From the NCBI GenBank assembly GCA_964448755.1, contig CAYUXF010000014.1:1-30045 (forward strand): a stretch of 30,045 nt of DNA, written 5' to 3'. The DNA comes from CAYUXF01 sp964448755. Lineage in GTDB: Bacteria; Margulisbacteria; Termititenacia; Termititenacales; CAYUXF01. Position 1 is the first letter of the stretch, and every line of letters begins with the position of its first letter. The notes beneath the pieces were generated by a model, which made no database searches, was not told the DNA's origin, and saw only the letters and a program-made list of their open reading frames with translations. Below, in pieces: positions 1 to 7,666 of the stretch. Made by a program: the position numbers and the translations under genes.

Positions 1-450
1 CATCATTTATATAAACTGCCGATAGCCTGTCTGCGTTTTTTTACGGTCTATGGCCCGCGGCAGCGTCCCGAAATGGCTATCCATAAATTTATTCGTATGA
101 TAGAGAACTGCAAAAAGATCCCGATGTATGGCGATGGTTCGACCAAAAGAGATTATACATATATAGAAGATATTGTTGACGGGTTATTGAGGGTTGGTGC
201 GGCAAATTTTGGCTATGAGATCTTTAATCTTGGCAATTCTGACACGGTCTCTTTGAAGGACTTAATAACATTGATCGGCCAAAATCTTGGCCAGGAGCCG
301 CTCATTGAAAAATTGCCGATGCAGCCTGGTGATGTGGAAATAACTTATGCCGATATAACTAAAGCCCAGCGTCTTTTGGGTTATGAGCCAAAAACTAAAA
401 TTGCTGATGGCATTAAAAAAATGGTCAGCTGGTATAAAAATGAGCGCTGA
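1..450 (+). CDS. NAD-dependent sugar-nucleotide epimerase, UDP-glucuronate 4-epimerase-like (5' end missing)
   Basis: The reading frame is open from base 1, so the N-terminal Rossmann part and the YxxxK catalytic site lie outside the window. What remains (149 residues) is the substrate-binding half of an extended short-chain dehydrogenase/reductase. The first visible residues, LRFFTVYGPRQRPEMA, are the signature of UDP-glucuronate/UDP-glucose 4-epimerase relatives, followed by YGDGSTKRDYTYIEDIVDGL, the usual family motif near the C-terminus. Such enzymes invert C4 of a nucleotide sugar for surface polysaccharide synthesis. The stop overlaps the region where the next membrane protein gene begins, and its start lies 26 nt downstream, so the two are probably co-transcribed. 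Family is secure; the exact substrate is inferred. Confidence 0.85.
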   Translation, partial: HHLYKLPIACLRFFTVYGPRQRPEMAIHKFIRMIENCKKIPMYGDGSTKRDYTYIEDIVDGLLRVGAANFGYEIFNLGNSDTVSLKDLITLIGQNLGQEPLIEKLPMQPGDVEITYADITKAQRLLGYEPKTKIADGIKKMVSWYKNER

Positions 451-475
451 TAAAATAGCGGTAAAGGAGTTCAAT

Positions 476-844
476 ATGCAAAAATTAATTATGGTTTTAT
501 TCCCTGTTTTTATTGGTGTAATTGGCCAGATCTTTTTAAAAAAAGGTATGAACGAAGTTGGCGCCATGGATTTTTCTTCTCTACAGTCTATCGTGCCGCA
601 ATTTATTAAAGCTTTTATGAATATCTCTGTTTTAGCCGGTTTTTTCTTTTATTTTTTATCTTCACTTTTCTGGATGATCGTTCTCTCAAAAGTTGAGCTC
701 AGCTTTGCTTATCCGCTTTTGAGCGTTGGCTATGTCGCAGTGCTGCTCGCCTCCTGGTTCTTTTTTAATGAGACTATTTCACTGGTCCGCTGGGGCGGCG
801 TTGTTTTTATTCTGCTAGGTGTTAGTTTAATAGCGCAAAGTTAA
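476..844 (+). CDS. Small four-helix membrane protein of the SMR/EamA (ArnE-like) type
   Basis: 122 residues if started at the ATG at 476, which has a good AAAGGAG ribosome site 7 nt upstream. An in-frame ATG at 440 lies inside the epimerase stop and lacks one. Four hydrophobic segments are visible, at about residues 3-22, 42-62, 70-90 and 98-118. The segment SKVELSFAYPLLSVGYV matches the small multidrug resistance/EamA fold shared by EmrE and by the ArnE/ArnF flippase subunits. Following a nucleotide-sugar epimerase, a role in moving a lipid-linked sugar across the inner membrane is more likely than drug export, but that is inference from context. Confidence 0.7.
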   Translation: MQKLIMVLFPVFIGVIGQIFLKKGMNEVGAMDFSSLQSIVPQFIKAFMNISVLAGFFFYFLSSLFWMIVLSKVELSFAYPLLSVGYVAVLLASWFFFNETISLVRWGGVVFILLGVSLIAQS

Positions 845-895
845 ATCACTCTTATTAATACACAACAATAAGTTCATTTCAGTAAAATAAAATGA

Positions 896-917
896 TATAC
901 TGTGTTTATGTTCAGTC
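896..917 (+). promoter_or_regulatory. Putative ancestral uvrB promoter with LexA-like operator
   Basis: TATACT at 896-901 can serve as a -10 box; a weak -35 (TTCATT, 873-878) lies 17 bp upstream. Overlapping it, at 898-917, is TACTG-N10-CAGTC. This matches the CTG-N10-CAG architecture of the E. coli-type LexA box, with the same TACTG left end. The ATG inside the spacer (908-910) begins ATG TTC AGT CTT AAA (MFSLK), the same five residues with which UvrB begins at 1426. This suggests the original uvrB start, 6 nt from the -10 box, was here. LexA binding is inferred. Confidence 0.6.
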
Positions 918-1434
918 TTAAACTCACCCCTCCGCCTAGCGGCGGTATCCCCTCTCTTCAAAAGAGAGGGGAATTATGGATTTAAAATATGTTAGAAATA
1001 ATAAAGAAAACTGTAAAAAATTTAAGAGATAATGAAACTGAAGCTGAGAAAATACTCTGGCAAGAATTGAGGAACAGAAAATTAGTGAATTTAAAGTTTT
1101 TAAGACAACATCCGATAATATTCAGGATAGATAATCAAGATAGGTTTTTGTAGCGGATTTTTATTGTTATTCAGCTAATCTTGTAATTGAGCTTGACGGA
1201 AAGATACATGAAAAGCAACAGGATTATGATCTTCTCCGGTCAGCTATAATAAATAAATTAGGATTAAATATTATCCGATTTAAGAACGAGGAGATTTTAA
1301 CTGATTTAAGAATGGTTTTAGATAAAATAATACACGAAAGTATCTAACTCCTGAACAATCCCTCTCTTTTGAAGAGAGGGATCTTATTTTTTGTAGCTTT
1401 AAAAGAATAAAAGAGGGTGAGTTTTATGTTCAGT
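905..1434. mobile_element. Inserted DUF559 element with inverted ends and flanking direct repeat
   Basis: A segment of about 505 bp (roughly 917-1422) is bounded by a 12-bp direct repeat, TTTATGTTCAGT, at 905-916 and 1423-1434. Just inside are 10-bp inverted ends, AAACTCACCC (920-929) and GGGTGAGTTT (1415-1424). Inside these sit two C/G-rich hairpins, CCCTCTCTT-loop-AAGAGAGGG, near 950-970 and at 1360-1380; each is the reverse complement of the other. The left end also carries a CCGCC/GGCGG hairpin (932-945). The cargo is one frameshifted DUF559 nuclease gene. No transposase gene is present. The direct repeat duplicates the start of uvrB, so this looks like an insertion that displaced the uvrB promoter. 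The insertion interpretation is inferred from the repeats alone. Confidence 0.65.
989..1347 (+). pseudogene. DUF559-family endonuclease-like gene, frameshifted
   Basis: Two frames together encode a complete DUF559 (Vsr-like, PD-(D/E)XK-fold) protein of about 119 residues. The first frame reads LRDNETEAEKILWQELRNRK and then FLRQHPIIFRIDNQDRFL before a TAG at 1151. The protein continues one frame away as VADFYCYSANLVIELDGK and RFKNEEIL, ending with TAA at 1345-1347. Restoring one T to the T5 run at 1145-1149 joins the two halves exactly where the family has xVDFYC. It is therefore either a recent pseudogene or a homopolymer sequencing error. No good ribosome site precedes the start. Stand-alone DUF559 genes are common in bacteria, but their role is unknown. 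Confidence 0.75.
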
Positions 1435-3396
1435 TTAAAAGCGCCATTTAAGCCGACGGGAGATCAGCCGCAGGCAATAACTAAATTGACCGCAGGTCTC
1501 AAAGATAACGCCGCTCATCAGGTCCTTTTAGGTGTTACCGGTTCAGGTAAAACCTTTACTGTCGCTAACGTTATTCAAAATGTTCAGCGGCCGACACTGG
1601 TCATTACGCATAATAAGACATTGGCAGCGCAGCTCTATTCTGAGTTCAAAGAGTTTTTTCCGGATAATGCGGTCGAATATTTTGTCAGTTACTACGATTA
1701 TTATCAACCGGAGGCTTATCTGCCGGCGACCGATACGTACATAGAAAAAGAGACATCTATTAACGAAGAGATCGACCGTTTGCGCCACTCGGCGACAAAG
1801 TCGCTGATGACCAGGCGCGATACTATTGTGGTTGCTTCTGTCTCTTGTATTTACGGCCTTGGTCTGCCCGAAGAGTATTTTAAAAATGTCTTTTATTTAA
1901 AACAGGGGCAAGTGATCTCGCGCAGTGAAGTTCTCCACCGCTTAATAGCTATGATGTATGAGCGCAATGATCAGGATCTCTATCGCGGCAAGTTTAGAGT
2001 AAAAGGGGATACGCTGGAAATAGTGCCGATAGATCAGAATAATATTATTCGGCTGGAGTTCTTTGGCGATGAGATTGAGAAAATATATGAACTGGAACAG
2101 ACCTCATTTAAAAAGATCAGTGAACTGGCTGATCTGGCTATTTACCCGGCCAAACATTATTTGACCAAAGATGAGAAACTGGAACTCTCTTTGCGCAATA
2201 TTGAAGATGAAATGGAAAAACAGGTTAAATACTTTGAAGAAAAAAATGATCTTATTGCCGCGCACCGCATTAAACAGCGGACGCTCTATGACCTGGAGAT
2301 GATCAGGGAGATAGGTTATTGCAACGGCATTGAAAATTATTCGCGGCACCTGGAGCTGCGAACTGCCGGTGAACCGCCAGCAACGCTGCTCGATTATTTT
2401 CCCAATGATTTTTTGCTGGTTTTAGATGAATCACATGTGACCGTGCCGCAAATAGGCGGTATGTATGAAGGTGACCGCGCCAGAAAAGAGCGGTTGATAG
2501 AATATGGTTTTAGGCTCCCTTCGGCCAAAGATAACAGGCCGTTGCGTTTTGAGGAATTCATTAAAAAGATCCCGCAAACTATTTATGTTTCGGCAACACC
2601 TAAAGATTATGAGCTGGCGCTTGCCAGCAAGAGCGGTGTTATAGAGCAGTTAATTCGGCCGACCGGCTTGCTTGACCCGGAAGTTGTTATTAAACCTGTT
2701 AATGGGCAGGTTGATGATCTAATAGCTGAAGTTCGCCAGGTTATCGCGCGCGGCGAACGTGTTTTTGTGACGACGTTGACCAAACGCATGGCCGAAGAGC
2801 TCAGTGATTATTTGAAAAAATTAGATCTTAAAGTCAGTTATTTGCATTCTGAAATTGACGCGCTGGAGCGGGTCCAGATCTTACACGATCTGCGCGCCGG
2901 CAAATACGATATTCTGGTCGGTATCAATCTTTTGCGCGAAGGGCTAGATATTCCGGAGGTCTCGCTGGTCGCGATACTTGATGCCGATAAAGAGGGTTTT
3001 TTGCGCTCTGAGCGTTCTTTAATTCAGACTATTGGCCGGGCGGCACGCAATGTCAACGGTCGAGTTATTTTGTATGCCGATAATATGACAGGATCAATTG
3101 AAAAAGCTGTTAGTGAAACGAACCGGCGCCGCAAGATACAGAGCGCTTATAATAAAGAACACGGTATAACGCCACAGAGCATTAAAAAAGAACTCTCTGT
3201 TCAGAGTTTGGCGCGGATCAAGGGTGAGCTGGAAAAAGAGTTCAAACCGCAAAAACTGGAAAAATTAAAGAAAGACCCGGTTGCCTTGTTAAAACATATC
3301 GACTTTTTGCGCAAAGAGATGCATAAAGCAGCTGAGGAGCTGGAGTTTGAAAAAGCGGCCGTACTGCGCGATGAAATAGAGCGGCTAAGCGAGTAA
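1426..3396 (+). CDS. uvrB: UvrABC system protein B (excision repair helicase)
   Basis: 656 residues, the usual UvrB length. Walker A GVTGSGKT is at about residues 36-43. The damage-sensing beta-hairpin region YYDYYQPEAYLP is near residue 94, LDESH (motif II) near 338, YVSATP near 391, and QTIGRAARN (motif VI) near 540. A C-terminal UVR motif (DFLRKEMHKAAEELEFEKAA) contacts UvrC. UvrB receives damaged DNA from UvrA and loads UvrC for dual incision. The ATG at 1426 is preferred over the GTG at 1417, because AAAGAGGG ends right at that GTG and is correctly spaced for the ATG. This ribosome site is formed by the right end of the DUF559 element, and the likely original promoter lies 518 bp upstream. 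Confidence 0.97.
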   Translation: MFSLKAPFKPTGDQPQAITKLTAGLKDNAAHQVLLGVTGSGKTFTVANVIQNVQRPTLVITHNKTLAAQLYSEFKEFFPDNAVEYFVSYYDYYQPEAYLPATDTYIEKETSINEEIDRLRHSATKSLMTRRDTIVVASVSCIYGLGLPEEYFKNVFYLKQGQVISRSEVLHRLIAMMYERNDQDLYRGKFRVKGDTLEIVPIDQNNIIRLEFFGDEIEKIYELEQTSFKKISELADLAIYPAKHYLTKDEKLELSLRNIEDEMEKQVKYFEEKNDLIAAHRIKQRTLYDLEMIREIGYCNGIENYSRHLELRTAGEPPATLLDYFPNDFLLVLDESHVTVPQIGGMYEGDRARKERLIEYGFRLPSAKDNRPLRFEEFIKKIPQTIYVSATPKDYELALASKSGVIEQLIRPTGLLDPEVVIKPVNGQVDDLIAEVRQVIARGERVFVTTLTKRMAEELSDYLKKLDLKVSYLHSEIDALERVQILHDLRAGKYDILVGINLLREGLDIPEVSLVAILDADKEGFLRSERSLIQTIGRAARNVNGRVILYADNMTGSIEKAVSETNRRRKIQSAYNKEHGITPQSIKKELSVQSLARIKGELEKEFKPQKLEKLKKDPVALLKHIDFLRKEMHKAAEELEFEKAAVLRDEIERLSE

Positions 3397-3398
3397 TA

Positions 3399-4085
3399 CT
3401 ATTTAACTACAGATCGGTGATTACACCTGATCTTATAAAAAATTATGGGCAGAAAAAAAAGTAGAAAAAAACCGTAAATTAGCATAGCGTTGCGCAAAGC
3501 GGCAATATTTTTAAGATCAGTAATATCCCAGATAATATTACCCAGCGAACAATAGATAATACAGGGCGGAATAATCCCTATTAAAGTAGCAAGTAAAAAG
3601 TCGGCTACAGTTATTTTGCTGGAGCCGGCAATAACATGGAGTGTTTGCTGCGGTACACCCGGCATAAAGCGGAGAAAGAGGAGATACCAAAAGCCATTGT
3701 GTTTTAAATGGCTGTTGAGCTGGTACAGTTTTTTAGCATATTTTTTTTGAAAAAAATCATGAAAAAAATAACGGCTAATGTAAAAAGAACTGGCCGCACC
3801 GGCAAAAGAACTCAAAATACCAACCAAACTGCCGGCCAGTGGGCCAAAAAGCGCACCTAGTAATAAGAGCAATAAAAGACCGCCGAACATCAGATGAAAA
3901 TTAGAGATCACTACAAAAAGAAAAAGTGATAAAAGGATCAGCTTAACAGGATGTTCTTGTGTAAAAAGAATTATTTCTGTTTGATGAGTCTGAATATTAG
4001 ACAGTGAAAGGTTCTGTGTATAGCCACTAAGATGCAAAAAAATAAAAATACCGATAAATATTATAAATAATAATGTTTTTTTCAT
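3399..4085 (-). CDS. TVP38/TMEM64 (VTT-domain) family membrane protein
   Basis: 228 residues with an N-terminal hydrophobic segment and several further membrane spans. The VTT/SNARE-associated core is visible: FAGAASSFYISRYFF, then FLRFMPGVPQQTLHVIAG and ADFLLATLIGIIPP, which form the two re-entrant halves of the DedA/TVP38 fold. Relatives are implicated in lipid scrambling or membrane homeostasis, but the substrate of this subfamily is not established. It lies 42 bp downstream of the TIGR03915 gene on the same strand and may belong to that transcript. It is convergent with uvrB, with only two bases between the stops and no evident terminator. Confidence 0.85.
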   Translation of the reverse strand: MKKTLLFIIFIGIFIFLHLSGYTQNLSLSNIQTHQTEIILFTQEHPVKLILLSLFLFVVISNFHLMFGGLLLLLLLGALFGPLAGSLVGILSSFAGAASSFYISRYFFHDFFQKKYAKKLYQLNSHLKHNGFWYLLFLRFMPGVPQQTLHVIAGSSKITVADFLLATLIGIIPPCIIYCSLGNIIWDITDLKNIAALRNAMLIYGFFLLFFLPIIFYKIRCNHRSVVK

Positions 4086-4127
4086 CTCTTGGATATTAAC
4101 ATGAATTATAAAAAAAATAGAGCTTAG

Positions 4128-4886
4128 TTAAATTTCCGTCAGATATTTGTGATATTTTTTAGGGATAAATTTCTGCTGCAGTTTGGGATTATGACGCTCC
4201 TTAATGGCGATAGTGTTAAAAAATTCACACCAGAGTTCCTGAACTTTGCTTTCTTCTACTGCCAGTGCAGTGCTATTTAATTTTTTTTCTAAAAGTTCTT
4301 TATTGGGCTGGCTGATATAAAAAGGTTCGAGATCTTTTTTATTGTAATAAAGTGCTGTCTTTCTTTTAATATCGTGTAACAGCCACTGCTGATCACTGAG
4401 TCGAGCGCAAAAATGCTGCGCCAGCAGGTCTATGATATTGTGATCTGGTTCAAAAGGTGCGTAGTAAGTATTATTATTGAGTTTTTTAAAACGCAGCAGT
4501 CCTTTTAAACGATGTGCTTCAAAAGAGACTTTTCTGCCGATCTTTAAGATCGTATCAATATTTTCATTATAGCGGTTATTATTGACGCGGTCACCTAGCT
4601 CAAATGCAGCGTGGATATAATCCATGAGCGCAAATTCTAGCCCCTCTTTTTCGGATAGTTTATAGTAAAGGAGATTTTTTAATGTTTCTGGCGCCAGTCT
4701 TTTGAGCTGAAAAAAAAGGCGCTGGGCCCGGTTGGTATCTGTTTTGATGTGAATGATATCGGCAAAGAGCGAACATTGCAGGTTGTCTTGTGGAAAGATA
4801 TTTTGCGGACGGTGCTTTGTTGTCAGTGTTTCGGCAATGACAGTTAAAAGACCCTCAAACGTGTTATCGTAGGTGTAGTAAAGCAT
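4128..4886 (-). CDS. TIGR03915-family putative DNA metabolism protein
   Basis: 252 residues, soluble. It begins YYTYDNTFEGLLTVI and carries RLKGLLRFKKL and YYAPFEPDHNIIDLLAQHF, then HDIKRKTALYYN, which are hallmark segments of the TIGR03915 (DUF4130) family. It follows the radical SAM gene with a 3-bp gap on the same strand, the arrangement in which this family is almost always found. It may bind or process a nucleic-acid product of its partner; the biochemical activity is not known. In some bacteria the family is fused to a uracil-DNA-glycosylase-like domain; no such fusion is present here. Confidence 0.85.
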   Translation of the reverse strand: MLYYTYDNTFEGLLTVIAETLTTKHRPQNIFPQDNLQCSLFADIIHIKTDTNRAQRLFFQLKRLAPETLKNLLYYKLSEKEGLEFALMDYIHAAFELGDRVNNNRYNENIDTILKIGRKVSFEAHRLKGLLRFKKLNNNTYYAPFEPDHNIIDLLAQHFCARLSDQQWLLHDIKRKTALYYNKKDLEPFYISQPNKELLEKKLNSTALAVEESKVQELWCEFFNTIAIKERHNPKLQQKFIPKKYHKYLTEI

Positions 4887-4889
4887 AAA

Positions 4890-6128
4890 TTATGAAGCAA
4901 AGAGCAGGAGCTGCTTTGGTTTATGTTCTATTTGTAAAAGAGATTGACGCAGGTAGAATTCCTGAAAGATCAGTTTTTGGTAATACTTTCCCTGACAGGT
5001 TATAAAGAGGCGGGCCCGTTTTAAAACAACTCCCAGTCTTTTTAATTCTGTAAAACCTAATTTGCCGAATTTTCTCGCCTGTATGATCCTTTTGGCTGAA
5101 AGAACGCCGATACCCGGCACGCGCAAAAGCAGGTGATAGGGCGCTTTGTTAATTTCGAGCGGAAAGTATTTTAAATTCCGTAAAGCCCAGACCGCTTTGG
5201 GGTCTAACAGCGGATCGAGAAACGGGTCTTGTTCAGAAACGATCTCGTCTGCCCGGAAGTTGTAATAGCGCAGGAGCCAATCCGCCTGATAAAGGCGGTG
5301 CTCCCTGGTCAGAGTGGGGGTTACGCTGACCGGCGCCGGCAGACGAGGATCGTTATTGATGGGAACATAACCTGAATAATAGACCCGCTTCAAACTAAAG
5401 CTGGTGTAAAGTGTTTCGGCTGTTTTAATTATTTGCCTGTCGTTCTCTGGCGTGGCGCCAATGATCATCTGTGTGCTCTGCCCGCCGGGTACGAACTTTG
5501 GCGTATTTTTGAGTTTTGTTTTGTCGGCACGGTTTTCTATGAGCCTGGTATTGATACTGCCCATGGTTTTTATGATCTCAGATCTTTCTTTTTGCGGTGC
5601 CAGTAATTTTAAACTTTGTTCGGTCGGCAGTTCTAAATTGACGCTCATGCGGTCGGCGTAAAAACCGGCCTGTTTTATCAGTATTTCAGATGCGCCCGGT
5701 ATCGCTTTAAGATGAATATAGCCGCTAAAATGGTGTTCTGTGCGCAAAGTTCTTGCCACAGCTATCATAAGTTCCATGGTGTAATCGGCATTCTTAATGA
5801 TGCCTGAGCTCAAAAAAAGGCCCTCAATATAGTTTCGCCGATAAAAGTTTATAGTGAGCTCCACAAGTTCGGCGGCGGTAAAAGATGTTCTTTCAATATC
5901 ATTGCTTCGGCGGTTTATGCAATAGGCACAATCGTGGATACAGTGATTGGTTAGCAGTACTTTTAATAGAGAAACACAGCGGCCGTCAGCTGACCAGCTG
6001 TGGCAAATGCCGGCAATATTTGTATTGCCCATGCCTCCACTGTTAGCGCGGTTGCTGCCGCTGGAACAGCAGGAGACATCGTATCTGGCGCCGCCTGAGA
6101 GTATCTTTAATTTTTCCTGCAGATCCAT
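4890..6128 (-). CDS. Putative DNA modification/repair radical SAM protein (TIGR03916 family)
   Basis: 412 residues. The N-terminus is rich in Cys/Ser/Gly (DVSCCSSGSNR). It is followed by LTNHCIHDCAYCINRR, giving the CxxxCxxC [4Fe-4S] radical SAM cluster at about residues 62-69. The TIM-barrel part includes GLFLSSGIIKNADYTMELM and VPGGQSTQMIIGATPENDRQ. A C-terminal helix-hairpin-helix, LLRVPGIGVLSAKRII (about residues 328-343), suggests DNA binding. The family is known only by context as a likely DNA repair or modification enzyme partnered by TIGR03915. The start at 6128 has AAGGGGGAT just upstream. Its promoter spacer is a perfect-ended CTG-N10-CAG palindrome, consistent with SOS control. Confidence 0.9.
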   Translation of the reverse strand: MDLQEKLKILSGGARYDVSCCSSGSNRANSGGMGNTNIAGICHSWSADGRCVSLLKVLLTNHCIHDCAYCINRRSNDIERTSFTAAELVELTINFYRRNYIEGLFLSSGIIKNADYTMELMIAVARTLRTEHHFSGYIHLKAIPGASEILIKQAGFYADRMSVNLELPTEQSLKLLAPQKERSEIIKTMGSINTRLIENRADKTKLKNTPKFVPGGQSTQMIIGATPENDRQIIKTAETLYTSFSLKRVYYSGYVPINNDPRLPAPVSVTPTLTREHRLYQADWLLRYYNFRADEIVSEQDPFLDPLLDPKAVWALRNLKYFPLEINKAPYHLLLRVPGIGVLSAKRIIQARKFGKLGFTELKRLGVVLKRARLFITCQGKYYQKLIFQEFYLRQSLLQIEHKPKQLLLFAS

Positions 6129-6156
6129 ATATCCCCCTTATGTATAGAAGAGAGAT

Positions 6157-6186
6157 ATTATACTGAAAAGATGTTCAGTATGTCAA
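6157..6186 (-). promoter_or_regulatory. Sigma-70-type promoter with LexA-box-like operator for the radical SAM operon
   Basis: On the minus strand TTGACA (6181-6186) and TATAAT (6157-6162) are separated by 18 bp. The palindrome TACTGAAAAGATGTTCAGTA occupies 6161-6180, filling the spacer and touching the -10 box. Its ends, TACTG and CAGTA, are 10 bp apart, as in the E. coli LexA consensus. A repressor bound here would block polymerase. Promoter elements are seen directly; LexA as the ligand is inferred. Confidence 0.75.
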
Positions 6187-6218
6187 GAGATAGTCAAAAT
6201 TAATTGTTATTTGTTTTT

Positions 6219-7121
6219 TTAGATCAGCTTTTTGCCGGTTATTTTATAATATGCTTCCAGATATTTTTCGCTGGTTTTATTGACGATCTCCGCCGGCAGT
6301 GTCGGGATCGGCGGCTCTTTGTTCCAGCCCAGAGATTCCAGATATTCACGGACAAATTGTTTATCAAAGCTCGCCTGCGAGCGACCCGGCTCATATTGCG
6401 CAGCATCCCAAAAACGGGAAGAATCGGGCGTCAGCACCTCATCAATTAAAAGCATTTGGCCGTTCTCGGCAATGCCGAACTCAAATTTTGTATCTGCCAG
6501 GATCAAGCCGCGCGAAAGGGCATATTCCGCACATTTTTTATAAACTGCTATTGAGGCCTGCTCAAGGGCCTTCCCTTGTTCTTCGCCGACGATCTTTTTC
6601 ATCTCGCTGACACTGATATTTATATCGTGACCTTCTTCTGCCTTGGTCGAGGGTGTAAATAAAATCTCAGGGAGTTTATCACATTGTTTTAAGCCGGAGG
6701 GGAGCTGATGACCACAGATCGTGCCGGTCTTTTGATAATCTTTCCAGCCGGAACCTTCGATATAACCGCGCACAATACATTCTATAGGCAGCACGTTTGT
6801 TTTTTTGACGAGCATGGAACGCCCTTTTAAAATAGCAGCATACGGCTGGAGCTCGGCGGGGTATTCTTCAACATTAGTGGAGATAACATGGTTCGGAATG
6901 ATATCTTTTGTTAAGTTAAACCAAAAAGATGAGATCGTCGTGAGCACTTCTCCTTTATAGGGGATCCCTTCGTTAAATATATGATCAAAAGCAGAGATGC
7001 GATCTGTTGCTACCAACAGAAGTTTATCTCCAAGATCGTAAAGCGAACGGACTTTGCCTTCTTTTATAGGTGTTAACCCCTCAAGTTTAATTTTTGTTTG
7101 AATATTTAAAGCTGTGCTCAT
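6219..7121 (-). CDS. purC: Phosphoribosylaminoimidazole-succinocarboxamide synthase
   Basis: 300 residues, the longer yeast Ade1-like form rather than the ~240-residue bacterial form. The sequence shows GKVRSLYDLGDKLLLVATDR (ATP-grasp-like nucleotide loop), ISAFDHIFNEGIPYKGEVL, ECIVRGYIEGSGWKDYQ, LADTKFEFG and DEVLTPDSSRFW, all hallmark SAICAR synthetase segments. It joins CAIR with aspartate, using ATP, in step 8 of purine synthesis. The start at 7121 has GGGAGG 8 nt upstream. A TATAAT lies on the minus strand near 7150-7155, and a CGCCTAA/TTAGGCG hairpin (7132-7147) lies in the short leader just before the ribosome site. No other purine genes are in the window. Confidence 0.97.
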   Translation of the reverse strand: MSTALNIQTKIKLEGLTPIKEGKVRSLYDLGDKLLLVATDRISAFDHIFNEGIPYKGEVLTTISSFWFNLTKDIIPNHVISTNVEEYPAELQPYAAILKGRSMLVKKTNVLPIECIVRGYIEGSGWKDYQKTGTICGHQLPSGLKQCDKLPEILFTPSTKAEEGHDINISVSEMKKIVGEEQGKALEQASIAVYKKCAEYALSRGLILADTKFEFGIAENGQMLLIDEVLTPDSSRFWDAAQYEPGRSQASFDKQFVREYLESLGWNKEPPIPTLPAEIVNKTSEKYLEAYYKITGKKLI

Positions 7122-7197
7122 AAAAACCTCCCGCCTAATTTTAGGCGATTATACTGGAAAAACAGCTGCTAAAAAAGCTTGATTTTAATAAAAAAAA

Positions 7198-7222
7198 ACA
7201 GCGCAGAATCTATCTGCGCTGT
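7198..7222 (-). terminator. Rho-independent terminator after the small coiled-coil gene
   Basis: A perfect 10-bp stem, ACAGCGCAGA (7198-7207) and TCTGCGCTGT (7213-7222), has a 5-nt loop. On the minus strand it is followed by a run of eight T, 22 bp past the stop of the gene ending at 7244. It insulates that gene from purC downstream. Confidence 0.85.
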
Positions 7223-7243
7223 TAATTAAATGTCCCTTTAATT

Positions 7244-7558
7244 CTAATGAACGAGGCTTTTAAGTTCTTTAATTGAGGTTTCAATTTTAGAAAGGCGGTC
7301 TTCGCCTTGATATTCGCTGTGATAGCTATTAAGTCGTTTACTGATCTTTTTAACCTCTTTGAGTTTTTTTGCCTCTAATTTGCGGATCTCTTTATTTATT
7401 TTATCTGCAAATTTATCCGGCGTGTTTTCTAAAATATAAAGAATAGTCCGGGCATTTCTTTCGGAGTAGAGATGATAATGATCTTTGATCCTGTTGAGAT
7501 TAGTCTCCTCATTTCCCTGTTCCAATCTGTTTAAAATTTGTTCCGTTGCATTTTCCAT
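7244..7558 (-). CDS. Small hypothetical coiled-coil protein
   Basis: 104 residues, highly charged, with no membrane segment or signal peptide. Residues 55-75 (NKEIRKLEAKKLKEVKKISK) and 88-102 (KIETSIKELKSL) look helical and coiled-coil-prone; the first half contains RTILYILENTPDKFADKINK. The start has AAAGGGG upstream, and the gene has its own terminator, so it appears to be a monocistronic real gene. I recognise no family and infer no function. Confidence 0.6.
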   Translation of the reverse strand: MENATEQILNRLEQGNEETNLNRIKDHYHLYSERNARTILYILENTPDKFADKINKEIRKLEAKKLKEVKKISKRLNSYHSEYQGEDRLSKIETSIKELKSLVH

Positions 7559-7666
7559 TTAAAATAACCCCTTTCAAAATTAATTTCCTTGCTCTATATA
7601 TACCCGGATTTTTTTAAAATATACCTTTTCAAACCAGCTTTTTTGTTTTTCTAAAAATAAATTTAC

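Noticed and set aside
908..985. Short ORF beginning MFSLKLTPP as a leader peptide gene
   Set aside because: It is better explained as the leftover uvrB start running into the element's repeat.
6204..6610. Three plus-strand ORFs opposite purC
   Set aside because: All are antisense shadows of a strongly conserved gene.
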